Assembly (NCBI GenBank): GCA_001045525.1
Contig: LDWW01000027.1
Coordinates: 1-50,453, forward strand
Origin: Chitinispirillum alkaliphilum
Lineage (GTDB): Bacteria; Fibrobacterota; Chitinivibrionia; Chitinivibrionales; Chitinispirillaceae
Length of the DNA: 50,453 bases
Direction of reading: 5' to 3'
In this document: positions 7,988-17,255 of the stretch, piece after piece
How positions within the stretch are numbered: position 1 is the first letter of the stretch
Layout: every line of letters begins with the position of its first letter
Program-made: the position numbers and the translations under genes
Notes under the pieces: model-generated
Databases searched by the model: none
The model's input: only the letters and a program-made list of their open reading frames with translations
Told to the model about the DNA's origin: nothing

Positions 7988-8449
7988 TCACAACTCCTTT
8001 CCGCAACAGAGACATTTTGGCTTCTGATCCATTATCAGCACAATAATTGGCTGCTGAAGCAGCGGTGCCGGCGGGGTGTTTTTGTCATTATGCAGCATCA
8101 TATCAAATGCCCGCGCAACATTTTTACCCTCAAATTTCACATCCATGGAGTAATTTGTGAACTCAGCCTTGCCTTTGGTCTTGTTGGATGCAACTCCCCC
8201 ACCTGCGGTCCCGGCCTCATTCCCGGTGCTCATTTTGAAATTTGAATCTTTCAAACATACTGATTTACCATCACACTTTACTTTTTTACTTCCCTTGGCT
8301 GTATCGCTTGATCTTGCGATATTGGGGTAGGGAATCGGAACCGGTCCACCGGGACTTGGTGTCTTACAGACATCTGGGAATGCTATTGTTGTTCCGTTGC
8401 TCCCGGCATGAACGACAGACATCTTGTTAACCCCAACCGTTACGCCCAT
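7988..8449 (-). CDS. PAAR-like DUF4150 protein (T6SS spike tip)
   Basis: 153 residues with the DUF4150 (Tox-PAAR-like) signature. It opens MGVTVGVNKMSVVHAGSNG, followed by FPDVCKTPSPGGPVPIPYPNIA, then KSVCLKDSNFKMSTGNEAGTAGGG and YSMDVKFEGKNVARAFDMMLHN. It ends in a small Cys cluster CLCCGKEL. Such proteins cap the VgrG spike and carry a toxin, here the separate nuclease-like gene directly downstream. It is preceded by 76 noncoding bases after the DUF2169 gene. A broken relative lies at 6291-6370. Confidence 0.88.
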   Translation of the reverse strand: MGVTVGVNKMSVVHAGSNGTTIAFPDVCKTPSPGGPVPIPYPNIARSSDTAKGSKKVKCDGKSVCLKDSNFKMSTGNEAGTAGGGVASNKTKGKAEFTNYSMDVKFEGKNVARAFDMMLHNDKNTPPAPLLQQPIIVLIMDQKPKCLCCGKEL

Positions 8450-8525
8450 AATGTTTCACCCCTTCTATACTCGCTCATTTTTTTAATCTGTATTTGCTGT
8501 TAAGGCATCAGTTCCAAAAGTTAGC

Positions 8526-9560
8526 TCAGAGATTTAAAGGAGACTCTGAATCGAAATCATATTCTACAGAACCGACATCAAGAAAATCACAATCAAGACG
8601 CAAACACCCAATCCATACCATTACTAACTGCGATGCATCACAATCCACAATCAGCTTATCGCAATACATCTGCGGAACATGCTCACTTCCATCTTTCAAA
8701 ACCCCCTTAACACCCAGGGAAAGAGTAGGAACAGTAAAGTAAAGCGGTACACCACCTGGAACAGTGCCTCTTATTTCAACCACCTCTCCACCGGTAATAA
8801 ACCCCGGATATACCAGTTCCGGACATGCGGCATTAAAAAACCTCTTATCAAAGTCAAGCGGCAACAACGGTAAGCGGGTCTTCTGCCACTCTTCATCGTA
8901 AGTTCCAGCAAAATCTGCTCGAGGTTTCCATGATGGGCCTATAAAGCCGAACCCGGCAGGTTCGGGCCGCATATTGGGACTGGTAATAAGATTATTCGGA
9001 TCTTCAAAATTGGGTAAGAGTGTATCTTCCACTTCAAGCCTGCTGCCCTTTGCTCTAAATCCTCTGCCAACCGGATTGCGCACTTCCCAGCCACGCCGCT
9101 TCTCCTTTTCCGGAGTCATATCCCGTCCGCCAAAGGCATTTTCCCAGATCAGGGGTATTTTTGTAAAGGGTTGCGGTTCACTGATGTAGTAGAATCCAAG
9201 CCTCTTTTTCCATACCCGGTTACCGAACACAGCGACCTCTCTTGATACCTCACCAACCCGAAATGACACATCAGATTCTCTTGCACCCTCGTATGGTGCG
9301 CAGGCATGACCTGATAATGCAATATCTGTTGACAATTTGTCATATGAGAAATCTGCGGAATACCGTATACTTGTTGATTCAGGATCTCCGAAATACTCAT
9401 CTGCAAATGATATGTCATTTTGCTGCTGTGCGATTCTTAACTTTCCGGTATGATCATATTCCCAGGTAGCTTTTACAACAGTCAATAAAAGATTTTCCCC
9501 GTTTTCATCACTGATTCCGGCCCGCTCAACGGCAAAAGGTGTTTTATTATCGATAAGCAT
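8526..9560 (-). CDS. DUF2169-family T6SS effector adaptor
   Basis: 344 residues matching DUF2169: N-terminal MLIDNKTPFAVERAG, VVKATWEYD near residue 30, FRVGEVSREVAVFGNRVW near residue 100, IPLIWENAFGG near residue 135, and NPVGRGF near residue 160. In T6SS islands these proteins act as cytoplasmic chaperone-adaptors that help load PAAR-like effectors onto VgrG. That role is family knowledge and not visible here. The ATG lies 2 bases after the stop of the DUF6484 gene. No signal peptide or membrane segment is apparent. Confidence 0.88.
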   Translation of the reverse strand: MLIDNKTPFAVERAGISDENGENLLLTVVKATWEYDHTGKLRIAQQQNDISFADEYFGDPESTSIRYSADFSYDKLSTDIALSGHACAPYEGARESDVSFRVGEVSREVAVFGNRVWKKRLGFYYISEPQPFTKIPLIWENAFGGRDMTPEKEKRRGWEVRNPVGRGFRAKGSRLEVEDTLLPNFEDPNNLITSPNMRPEPAGFGFIGPSWKPRADFAGTYDEEWQKTRLPLLPLDFDKRFFNAACPELVYPGFITGGEVVEIRGTVPGGVPLYFTVPTLSLGVKGVLKDGSEHVPQMYCDKLIVDCDASQLVMVWIGCLRLDCDFLDVGSVEYDFDSESPLNL

Positions 9561-9562
9561 AA

Positions 9563-10051
9563 TCAGTTTATCGCCACAGTGGCACCCTTAACGTTGTTTA
9601 TACCGCTAGACCTGCTTACAAGATGGTTTCCTCTTATACTCACTTTACCCTCTTCGGTAATTGTAATTGAGCCCTTCCCGCATTGAAGTCGGATTTCGTT
9701 TTGAGCCTCGATAAGTACTTTCTTTCCATCAACTTTGGCTACAGCGGGTTTGTTTTGATCTTCGGTTTTTGGAGTTTGAGTATGTTCTGAAGGTTGCATT
9801 TTTTTTACCGGAAGATACAGATCCACTACTCCAAGTATGTAGCCAATCTCTTCCCGGGAATCTTTTATGAAAAGGACCTGCTGATCAGGTTCAAATTCGA
9901 TAAGTTCGGTTTTACAGTTTCTGACCAGATAACAGTTTAGCGATTCACCCTGCATAGTATCTACAGTTATTGAACCATCCTGATTAAGGGATTTTATCAT
10001 ACCTCTGCAAACTGCCATCTCCTGTGTTATTGAAAAAGATTGTTCAGACAT
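9563..10051 (-). CDS. DUF6484-domain protein, VgrG-associated
   Basis: 162 residues. The N-terminal region (residues about 13-75) has the DUF6484 pattern of a small beta-barrel with CRGMIKSLNQDGSITVD and QQVLFIKDSREEIGYILGVVDL. A low-complexity linker with PSEHTQTPKTEDQNKP follows. The C-terminal 50 residues (IEAQNEIRLQCGKGSITITE, then SRSSGINNVKGATVAIN) resemble the beta-helix end of VgrG-type proteins. It lies 20 bases after vgrG and 2 bases before the DUF2169 gene. It probably extends or decorates the spike, and the exact role is unknown. Confidence 0.75.
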   Translation of the reverse strand: MSEQSFSITQEMAVCRGMIKSLNQDGSITVDTMQGESLNCYLVRNCKTELIEFEPDQQVLFIKDSREEIGYILGVVDLYLPVKKMQPSEHTQTPKTEDQNKPAVAKVDGKKVLIEAQNEIRLQCGKGSITITEEGKVSIRGNHLVSRSSGINNVKGATVAIN

Positions 10052-10071
10052 ACCAGTCTTTTTGCCCCTTT

Positions 10072-12144
10072 TTAGTTTTGGGCGATCTTACTGCCCTTCA
10101 TTTTCAAATCACTTTTTGCCTCAATTTTAATCTTGTTGCCTTTTATAGTGATATCACCATTCTGTTTCAAAGTAATACTTGCTTTGCCACATTTGATTGT
10201 GATCTGCTCATCAGCTTTCAGTTGCATACCGGTTTTGGTGGAGAGTTTCAGAACGCCCTTTGCAGAGAGTTGGTATTTATTGCCTACGTCGATTTTGTAA
10301 TCTTCGCCGATACTGTGTGAGAAGTCTTTTTTAACAGTTTCAATCAGAGACTCTCCGATGCTTATGGAACGCCCTTTTTCGATGCTGATCGCTTCACCTT
10401 CACTAATCGAAACAGTTCGGTTTTTCCCAATGCTGAGGGACTGATTTTCACCAACGGAGATTTTTTGATTCTTCTTTATCTCATCGCTACTGTCTTCTTC
10501 CACTTTTTCAGTTCTGTTTTTCTTGATGGTTGTGAACTGATCAGATCCGACCTGAATCGTTTGTTTGTTTTTCACTTGTTGGGTTTGGTTATTGTCTGCA
10601 GTTATACTTATATCCCTTGGAGAGAAGATGGTAATGGCTTCTTTTCCCTTTTTATCATCCATAACCATTTCATTTTTACCTGCAGTTCTAATAATATTCT
10701 GGTGATTATTGTTAGAGGTGACCGGGGAGTTTGTATTGGCATTGGGCACAGTTCCAAGTCCTATTGGTTTATTTGGATCCCCGTCAATGCAAGCACAAAC
10801 CATCTCGGTACCCTCATGTGAAGGAAAATGGAAACCGTAATCAGAACCACTGTATGGCTGAGCGAGTCTGATATATTTAGATGCATCACTGTTTGGGCAA
10901 TCTGAGATATCAAAAGGCATCCTCACTTTATACCTGCCTTTATCATCAACACTTGCATAGTCAGATTTGTTTGCCTCAACTTTAGCGGTTATGACCCCGT
11001 TTACCCGTGGAACCGGAGTCTGACGGTCCGGAGCATAAAACTGGGCATTGGAAAAGGGGATGCCCTTGAAATTGTTTGTATAGGATTTCTCCCCCCCGTT
11101 TGACAGCTGTATGTGATTTCCGCTGTGGCTGACCTGAGTGATGACAAAGTTTGTGTTAAGGTCATCACGACTATGGTCAGAAATGCAGAACTGATGTCCT
11201 GCTCTCATGCCACTGCAATCACCTCTCCCTTGAATTTTCACCTCTTTGGAACGAATCCTGTTGACCTCAATTTGAGAGCATTCTTCAACTTCACTCATAT
11301 TCTTAGGATTCCCGGTAAGGATATAAATAATAGCCTTAATAACTGATTTGATTATTTTTTTTCCATACAGGTCAACCTCAGGAGTCCGGTAATTATATCC
11401 CTTCAGAGCAACACTCTGAGGGATGGCCCGTTTTTCGTAATGCAGAGTATTAATCGTTTCCACAACGGATCCACCCTGAAGCTCCTGTATGCCAGACTTG
11501 GACCGGTAGGGAATATCAGATGGCTCAGTTATATACTCAAACCCTGAAGACTGATCGGTTATCACCATTGTTTCAACCTTACCGGGACTGCGGGTTTCTG
11601 CATGGCTGCAAAAATCTTCCCTGAAGAAAAACCATATCCCGGCGTCCTCCATGATACGGCATATAAAGTTGAGATCCGATTCATTATACTGAACCACGTA
11701 CTCTTTGATCGGGTAAGCTTTTGAAACCAAAAATTCATAGGTTCCATCAAGCTCTGCATCATTGAGCACCTGTTTTACAATTTCTACAACATCCATCTTC
11801 TGGAATATCCTGGTACGGTGGTTGAGACCAAGAACCCAAGCCCTTGGAACCAGTGTTACAGAGTAGATGGAATGATCGACATTTTTTTCCAGAAACTGAA
11901 AGTTACTTATAATTCCCGAGTAGGGATGAAATTCACCGTTGCGATTCATAAAAATCGATGCAGGCATACCTACAACATCATCAGAACTGATATTGGCGTC
12001 TGTTGATAAAAGCCGGATGTCAAAGCGGTAAAGGGAAGATATTCTGTCGATTCCGCTGAATTCAGACACCCAAAATGTATCCGGATCCAAATCACCACAC
12101 AGAAAGTGAAAATGCTGCTCGTTGGTTTTAAGGGGGCGAGCCAT
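10072..12144 (-). CDS. vgrG: VgrG/TssI type VI secretion spike protein
   Basis: 690 residues. Residues about 8-350 form the gp27-like hub, with YRFDIRLLS, HRTRIFQKMDVVEIVKQVL, and VVQYNESDLNFICRIMEDAGIWFFF. Residues about 370-460 are the gp5 OB-fold (GRYKVRMPFD, then HFPSHEGTEMVCACIDGDPNKP). The last 180 residues are an extended beta-helix of short repeats (IGKNRTVSI, ISIGES, IGEDYKIDV) ending KMKGSKIAQN. The C-terminus carries no extra toxin domain, so cargo should attach through the PAAR-like protein. The ATG at 12144 follows GCGGAGAATT, and a TTG at 12156 would overlap that site. It heads the effector island. No TssB, TssC or ClpV gene is in the window. Confidence 0.95.
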   Translation of the reverse strand: MARPLKTNEQHFHFLCGDLDPDTFWVSEFSGIDRISSLYRFDIRLLSTDANISSDDVVGMPASIFMNRNGEFHPYSGIISNFQFLEKNVDHSIYSVTLVPRAWVLGLNHRTRIFQKMDVVEIVKQVLNDAELDGTYEFLVSKAYPIKEYVVQYNESDLNFICRIMEDAGIWFFFREDFCSHAETRSPGKVETMVITDQSSGFEYITEPSDIPYRSKSGIQELQGGSVVETINTLHYEKRAIPQSVALKGYNYRTPEVDLYGKKIIKSVIKAIIYILTGNPKNMSEVEECSQIEVNRIRSKEVKIQGRGDCSGMRAGHQFCISDHSRDDLNTNFVITQVSHSGNHIQLSNGGEKSYTNNFKGIPFSNAQFYAPDRQTPVPRVNGVITAKVEANKSDYASVDDKGRYKVRMPFDISDCPNSDASKYIRLAQPYSGSDYGFHFPSHEGTEMVCACIDGDPNKPIGLGTVPNANTNSPVTSNNNHQNIIRTAGKNEMVMDDKKGKEAITIFSPRDISITADNNQTQQVKNKQTIQVGSDQFTTIKKNRTEKVEEDSSDEIKKNQKISVGENQSLSIGKNRTVSISEGEAISIEKGRSISIGESLIETVKKDFSHSIGEDYKIDVGNKYQLSAKGVLKLSTKTGMQLKADEQITIKCGKASITLKQNGDITIKGNKIKIEAKSDLKMKGSKIAQN

Positions 12145-12185
12145 AATTCTCCGCAATGTTAATTGTATTTATTCGTGATTCAGGT

Positions 12186-12191
12186 ATTATA
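12186..12191 (-). promoter_or_regulatory. candidate -10 box for the vgrG effector operon
   Basis: A perfect TATAAT on the minus strand lies about 42 bases upstream of the vgrG ATG. No good -35 hexamer is found at 16-18 bases, so the call is tentative. Confidence 0.3.
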
Positions 12192-12764
12192 TTATTCTGA
12201 TTAGTAAGATAAATGAACTATATAACATTTACAACAAAAAAAACATTTTTGATGTTTGCACTCGGCCAACGACATTGTTCAACTATTCTATCTTTCCCGA
12301 TAAAACACAGAATTAACAGTTAAGCAACAAAAAGTGACTGACTTTTAAAAACGCCTGCAGCCCTAGAAAGCATACATATTTAAATATCGTGACGCTATCC
12401 AGTTGAAATCCCGGCTATTTGTGTCCATTTGAAAACATCCCAGATTTTTGGTTTTAAGAATAACGGGGACATAAATACCGGAAACCGAAAACGTCTGACA
12501 AGCCATTGATTTACCTGCAAACAGTTGCACCAGACAACTCAGTAAAAACAGTCAATTGGCTGTTTTTGGAGTTTTTTGTTTGATACGATATCTCAAATCC
12601 TGCATCTCCCCAATTACATTCCCTAAAACCCCTCTATGTGCAATTAAACAGATAATATTAAATTTTCCTTACTGATGCACAATCATTTCATTATTTTCAG
12701 AGGTCAGAGTTTTAATTTATATTAAGCCCAAGCGGTTTATTTTGAAAAAAAAGAGGAGATAAAT
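12192..12764. other. divergent intergenic region between vgrG and the GH94 gene
   Basis: About 570 bases without a gene, which should contain the promoters of both divergent units. An inverted repeat AAAAACAG/CTGTTTTT (12544-12551 with 12560-12567, 8-base spacer) could be an operator or a weak terminator-like hairpin. The GH94 ribosome-binding site GAGGAG is at the right end. Nothing else was recognised. Confidence 0.45.
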
Positions 12765-15245
12765 ATGGCCAATTATGGACAGTTTAATGAAAAGGATGAG
12801 TTTGAAATTACAGATCCCTACACCCCCGCTCCCTGGATTCATTACCTTATAAGACCTAATCAACCGGGACAGCAGACATTCTGCTCGGGAGTTTCCCACG
12901 CAGGCGGTGGTTTTGATATCAGAGGTACACATGAAAACACCTTTATCGATACAAAGATCCATCTCAATGATAAAGATGATATTGGTCGTTATATATATAT
13001 CTATGACAAAAAAGAGAAAGATATCTTCTCCACAACCTGGCAGCCAGTAAGAAAAAAAGATCAAAAATTCAAAACCACCATGGGTTTTGGTTCCATAACT
13101 TTTGAATCACAGTATAAGGGAATCGAGACAAAAGAGGTAATGTTTGTTCCCGAAGAATTTGACGGCTGGGTTCAGGATGTCACTATCACCAATACCACCG
13201 ATGAAGTAAAAGAGCTTTCACTGTTTCCTTTTGTGCCGATCCATATGGGAGATGCATTAGTCAGACTTATGGCCGGAGACAATGATGGTTTCTTCGGAGG
13301 TGCCTCATTCGATAAGGATCTCAAGGCAATTGTTTTCAGAAGAAATCACGGAACAGCTGTAAATGACGATAAGAAAAAGATTAATGGGATGCTTGGAAAT
13401 GTAGCAGCCTTTTATTCTACACTCAATACCGACACTACAGAATTTGAAACCAGCCGAATCAGGTTTAACGGAAACAGGTTCAATGACGGAGCAGCTCCCG
13501 AATCTGTTCAAAACAACAAGCTAAGCTGCAAAGAACAGCCCTATATGCGTGATACCTGCGGTGTATTCAAAAACGAAATCACTCTCAAACCTGGAGAATC
13601 CCTTAATTTCGCAGTAGCCCTGGTGGCCGGAAGCACTCAGGATTACTACCTGAACAACAAACAACAGCTTGGAAAACTTCTCCGGGATCTTAATGATGGT
13701 CAAAGGCGCATGTCTATGCTTGACAACGTTAAAAAATGGTGGGACATGCGTATGTCAAAACTCCAAATCAACTCTCCGGATGAAAAAATCAATCGCGGGT
13801 TCAAATGGCTCCAGTATCAGTGTATGGCTGTGTTTATCCTCAACAGAATGAAATCACGTTACCACACAGGGTATGAATATGGATGGGGCTTCAGAGATAT
13901 TCTTCAGGATGTTCTTTTCAATCTCACTTATGGTCCTGATGAAGTCAAATCGACCCTTTCACACGTAGCGACACAGATGTTTTCTGATGGTATCTGTTAC
14001 CACAACTTTTTTATCGATCAACCTGGCAACAAGAGCATACAGGCTTCTGATGACCCTTACTGGCTGCCAAATGCAGTTATCAAATACTGCAAGGAAACCG
14101 CTGATTTTGATTTCCTCGACAAAGTTGTCGATTATGCCGAAGTTCATGAAGGTCAGCAAGGGGTGAATGGTACTATTATGGAGCATTGCCTCAGAGCAGT
14201 TGAGAGATTACTGGAAGACCGCTCACCCCGGGGACTCCCCTACATGAAGGATTGTGACTGGAATGACGATCTGAATGAAATGAGGGAAGAAAACAAGCCC
14301 AACACCGGTATCGAATCTGTCATGGTAGCTCAACAGCTCTATAAAATCCTAAAAGAAATGGGTGCACTTTTCAAAGCATCTGGAAAAAATTTGGAACTTG
14401 TTGAAAAATATGACAGCGAAGCGGAGAAACTTAAGACCGCAATCAAAGAACATGCTCTGGATAAAGATGGATATTTCAAAAGGGTGCTTAGTCTTGAAGA
14501 GGGAAAACAGGATGTGGGTACAAGTGATAATGAATATGCAAAAATATTCGTATCCTCTCAGGCATTCGGAGTGCTTTGTGACGTTGCAGATAAAGAACTC
14601 GAAGAGAGTGCTATGAGCAAAGTAGAACAGTATCTCGACACAGAGTTCGGAGCAGAGCTCTGTTATCCGGCATATACTGATCTGGCAGAAAAAAACATTC
14701 TCCCCACACGAACCTGGAACATTGAAAAAGAACCTCCCGGAATAAAAGAAAACGGAAGCATCTTCATGCACCTCAACGCATGGCTCGTACAAGCCTATGC
14801 CAAGATGGGCAAGGGGAAGAAAGCTGCAGATTTTTATTTCAAATGTTTACCGGAAAATCTCGCCTCCGACCACGACCGTTATAACGCAGAACCTTACGTA
14901 TACCCAGAATATGTGGCAGGAAGAGCAAGTCAGGAGTTTGGAAAAGGCGGACACACATGGCTCACCGGTACCGCTCCAACGATGCATCAGGCTCTGGTTG
15001 AATTTATTTTCGGGCTTCAACCTGAATATGCTGGTCTTGCAGTAAATCCAAGCATTGACCCCTCATGGAAAAGCCTCAGTATCACACGTAATTTCAGAGG
15101 AGCAGTCTATGAGATCACGATCTCAAACCCCAATGGAGCTCAAACCGGCGTTACATCAATCTCCGTTGATGGTGAAAAAATTGAGGGCAATGTGCTACCA
15201 GTGTTCAATGACGGGAAAGTGCATAAGGTTGAAGTGGTAATGTGA
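12765..15245 (+). CDS. GH94 glycoside phosphorylase, cellobiose phosphorylase-like
   Basis: 826 residues, normal length for GH94. The N-terminal beta-sandwich opens with YGQFNEKDEFEITDPYTPAPW and has GRYIYIYD near residue 80, as in cellobiose phosphorylases. The (alpha/alpha)6 barrel shows GYEYGWGFRDILQDV near residue 370 and KDCDWNDDLNEM near residue 495, whose DWND Asp is the expected general acid. The enzyme would split a beta-linked disaccharide with phosphate into a sugar 1-phosphate and a free sugar in the cytoplasm. Cellobiose is the most likely substrate, but N,N'-diacetylchitobiose and other beta-glucosides cannot be excluded. The start has a clear AGAGGAG site. It is monocistronic and ends at a terminator. 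Confidence 0.88.
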   Translation: MANYGQFNEKDEFEITDPYTPAPWIHYLIRPNQPGQQTFCSGVSHAGGGFDIRGTHENTFIDTKIHLNDKDDIGRYIYIYDKKEKDIFSTTWQPVRKKDQKFKTTMGFGSITFESQYKGIETKEVMFVPEEFDGWVQDVTITNTTDEVKELSLFPFVPIHMGDALVRLMAGDNDGFFGGASFDKDLKAIVFRRNHGTAVNDDKKKINGMLGNVAAFYSTLNTDTTEFETSRIRFNGNRFNDGAAPESVQNNKLSCKEQPYMRDTCGVFKNEITLKPGESLNFAVALVAGSTQDYYLNNKQQLGKLLRDLNDGQRRMSMLDNVKKWWDMRMSKLQINSPDEKINRGFKWLQYQCMAVFILNRMKSRYHTGYEYGWGFRDILQDVLFNLTYGPDEVKSTLSHVATQMFSDGICYHNFFIDQPGNKSIQASDDPYWLPNAVIKYCKETADFDFLDKVVDYAEVHEGQQGVNGTIMEHCLRAVERLLEDRSPRGLPYMKDCDWNDDLNEMREENKPNTGIESVMVAQQLYKILKEMGALFKASGKNLELVEKYDSEAEKLKTAIKEHALDKDGYFKRVLSLEEGKQDVGTSDNEYAKIFVSSQAFGVLCDVADKELEESAMSKVEQYLDTEFGAELCYPAYTDLAEKNILPTRTWNIEKEPPGIKENGSIFMHLNAWLVQAYAKMGKGKKAADFYFKCLPENLASDHDRYNAEPYVYPEYVAGRASQEFGKGGHTWLTGTAPTMHQALVEFIFGLQPEYAGLAVNPSIDPSWKSLSITRNFRGAVYEITISNPNGAQTGVTSISVDGEKIEGNVLPVFNDGKVHKVEVVM

Positions 15246-15268
15246 TAACTTTCACACCGGTAAAGAAT

Positions 15269-15291
15269 AAGCACCCTTTTTCAGGGTGCTT
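15269..15291. terminator. rho-independent terminator between convergent genes
   Basis: A 9-bp stem AAGCACCCT/AGGGTGCTT with a 5-base loop is followed by TTACTTTTAA. It lies 24 bases after the GH94 stop and can also serve the convergent pilin-like gene. Confidence 0.75.
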
Positions 15292-15296
15292 TACTT

Positions 15297-16361
15297 TTAA
15301 TCTTCTCTCCACGACACTTCATTAACCGACCTGCGCAGGTTATCGAGATAGTTGTTTAGATTTGCCAGAACTTCTGAAGAATACCTGATAAGGGCAGTTC
15401 CTGTACCAAATGTAGAAACTTCTCCATCAGTGAGAGTGACAACTGCACCCAAAACCTCTGCCTCTCCGGCAATTCTTGCCATCCGGTCTGTGATAATAAT
15501 ACCGGTGAAATTACCGGTATTTATCTGAAGCTCTGCTGTTTTCGATGAATTATGCACGATGAGAATTCCGTAGGAGTCCTCGAAGTGCAACGGTCCTACG
15601 AAATCATCGGAAATGTAATAAATACCTCTGAAAGGAGTTGTGTACTCTGAAACCCTGTATTGATCAAGAGAACCGGCGGGTACACCCAGAAACGCCTCCG
15701 GTGAGTCAAATATCTCTGAAACTGGTGCACCTTCTTCCACTATTTCGCTTCTTATATCATCACTTATGTGATTTGCCCTGTAAGGCTCATGTCCTGCGCC
15801 ACCTACATGAGGGTTACCATCAGTGGTCATCACTCCACAGGTACTCACCCCATACAGCCCCTCACCAACCAGATTCCCGTTTGCATCATGATCCCTTCCA
15901 TCGATTGTAATATTTCCCCTCACATTGATATTACTCCTTGCGGTAACCGCCCCGCGTACATTGGGAAAGGGGAACTGTATGTGCGGCTCAAGCGAAGCAA
16001 CAGTATGTATAGCCTTTGCATCATTTTGAAGATGTCCCAAGGCCGTAACCCAGACCGAATCGGTTGAGGTGTTCGCGCTGCAGCTTACATTGTATGATCC
16101 GTCACCAAAAGGAACCTCAGTGAAAACTTCAATACGACTGTTTGCCACAAGAGAGATTTCATCAGATCTGATAAGGGAATAGAGATGCTCCTTGCCCGCT
16201 TCGGCGAGATTGAGAGCGGTTGTTTCTACACGACGGGTTCCGCTTCTCTTTATTGAAGAGTTTACGGAAAAATAGACCACAGCAATAGCAACATTCAGAA
16301 TAAAACCAACCATCACTACGGCAACCAGTGCTCCGCCTTTACTTTGTTTGAGTATTTTCAT
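15297..16361 (-). CDS. PilX-like minor pilin/pilus assembly protein
   Basis: 354 residues from the ATG at 16361, which has a CAGGGA site. An upstream start at 16391 would overlap the previous gene. Residues 9-30 are a single hydrophobic segment after a short basic head (MKILKQSKGG then ALVAVVMVGFIL). A LAEAGKEHLYS helix follows, as in PilX N-terminal proteins. The large C-terminal part looks like a beta-rich exported domain with repeated Gly, Asn and Ile residues (NINVRGNITIDGRD, INTGNFTGIIITDRM). It is adjacent to a prepilin-like gene with overlapping regulatory sequence. A role in type IV pilus or pseudopilus assembly is inferred. Confidence 0.65.
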   Translation of the reverse strand: MKILKQSKGGALVAVVMVGFILNVAIAVVYFSVNSSIKRSGTRRVETTALNLAEAGKEHLYSLIRSDEISLVANSRIEVFTEVPFGDGSYNVSCSANTSTDSVWVTALGHLQNDAKAIHTVASLEPHIQFPFPNVRGAVTARSNINVRGNITIDGRDHDANGNLVGEGLYGVSTCGVMTTDGNPHVGGAGHEPYRANHISDDIRSEIVEEGAPVSEIFDSPEAFLGVPAGSLDQYRVSEYTTPFRGIYYISDDFVGPLHFEDSYGILIVHNSSKTAELQINTGNFTGIIITDRMARIAGEAEVLGAVVTLTDGEVSTFGTGTALIRYSSEVLANLNNYLDNLRRSVNEVSWRED

Positions 16362-16377
16362 TGCAACATCCCTGTTT

Positions 16378-17130
16378 TTAAAAACCAGCATTTCTGATAT
16401 TCACTTCTGTCGTTTCAGCAAAAACGGATTCTCTGCCTCCCCTTACTACAGTACCCCCAAGAGTTAGATTTATCAAACGGGCCTGATCGACATTGTCAAT
16501 CACATCCTGACCGGAAAATTCAAGAGCAACAAGATCGAATATATCTATCCTGTCACTGATTCTGATACTAACCCCCCGGGCTTCTCTGTAGAGCCCCCGG
16601 TTTTGTTTGATATAATATCGTCTGCTCTGGGCCGGAAAAACTGTGCTGCCGGAAACTGCAGCTACATTCAACCCTGTTTCAAGGTTTATGGTGGATGGCA
16701 GAGTTACAGTGGAAATTTGATGATACTCTACCAGCCCGCCGAGGTCTATACAAATCCACTCACCTTCAGAGAATTCTTCTGCATTTTCAACCATAATCGT
16801 AGAGCTGCCGGAATTCACCTGTGAAGTAAGTCTTGTGCTCATATTTTCAGTATTGCTGAACATTCTCAACACAAACTCATCTTGTTCATCAGCGAATATT
16901 GCCAACCCATTACCAGGCAAACCGTACCCTACAGACCTTATATCCCTTTCCACTAATCTGCTGACATTCAAAATCTCATTGGTAAGAAAAGACTTTTCTC
17001 TTTCCCGCTCGAGACTTCTGCTGACATCAGCCTGCAATTTGTATGCACCGGTAATCACGATTGAAGCCACAAACATTCCTACAGCCATTTCGACCATAGT
17101 CATACCGTTTTTGCTGCGCAATGTTCTCAT
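16378..17130 (-). CDS. PilW-like prepilin-type protein
   Basis: 250 residues with a type III/IV prepilin signature near the N-terminus: RSKNGMTMVEMAVGMFVASIVITG. The Gly preceding MTMVE marks the prepilin peptidase cleavage site, with Glu at +5 and a hydrophobic helix after it. The remainder is periplasmic, with MRLTSQVNSG-like and RRYYIKQNRGLYREARG stretches resembling PilW/minor pilins. The ATG at 17130 has a GTGAGG site, and TTG at 17136 is less likely. It sits 16 bases upstream of the PilX-like ATG, so the two probably form one operon. Confidence 0.78.
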   Translation of the reverse strand: MRTLRSKNGMTMVEMAVGMFVASIVITGAYKLQADVSRSLEREREKSFLTNEILNVSRLVERDIRSVGYGLPGNGLAIFADEQDEFVLRMFSNTENMSTRLTSQVNSGSSTIMVENAEEFSEGEWICIDLGGLVEYHQISTVTLPSTINLETGLNVAAVSGSTVFPAQSRRYYIKQNRGLYREARGVSIRISDRIDIFDLVALEFSGQDVIDNVDQARLINLTLGGTVVRGGRESVFAETTEVNIRNAGF

Positions 17131-17255
17131 AGCCAAACCTCACTAAAACGCTATATTTTTTTTCCTGAATACATTATATAATAACTGAGAGGTCAAAAAC
17201 GGAAAAGCGGTTTCCGTTTTTCTACCCTTGGCTCAACCACACTTAATGATATCAA

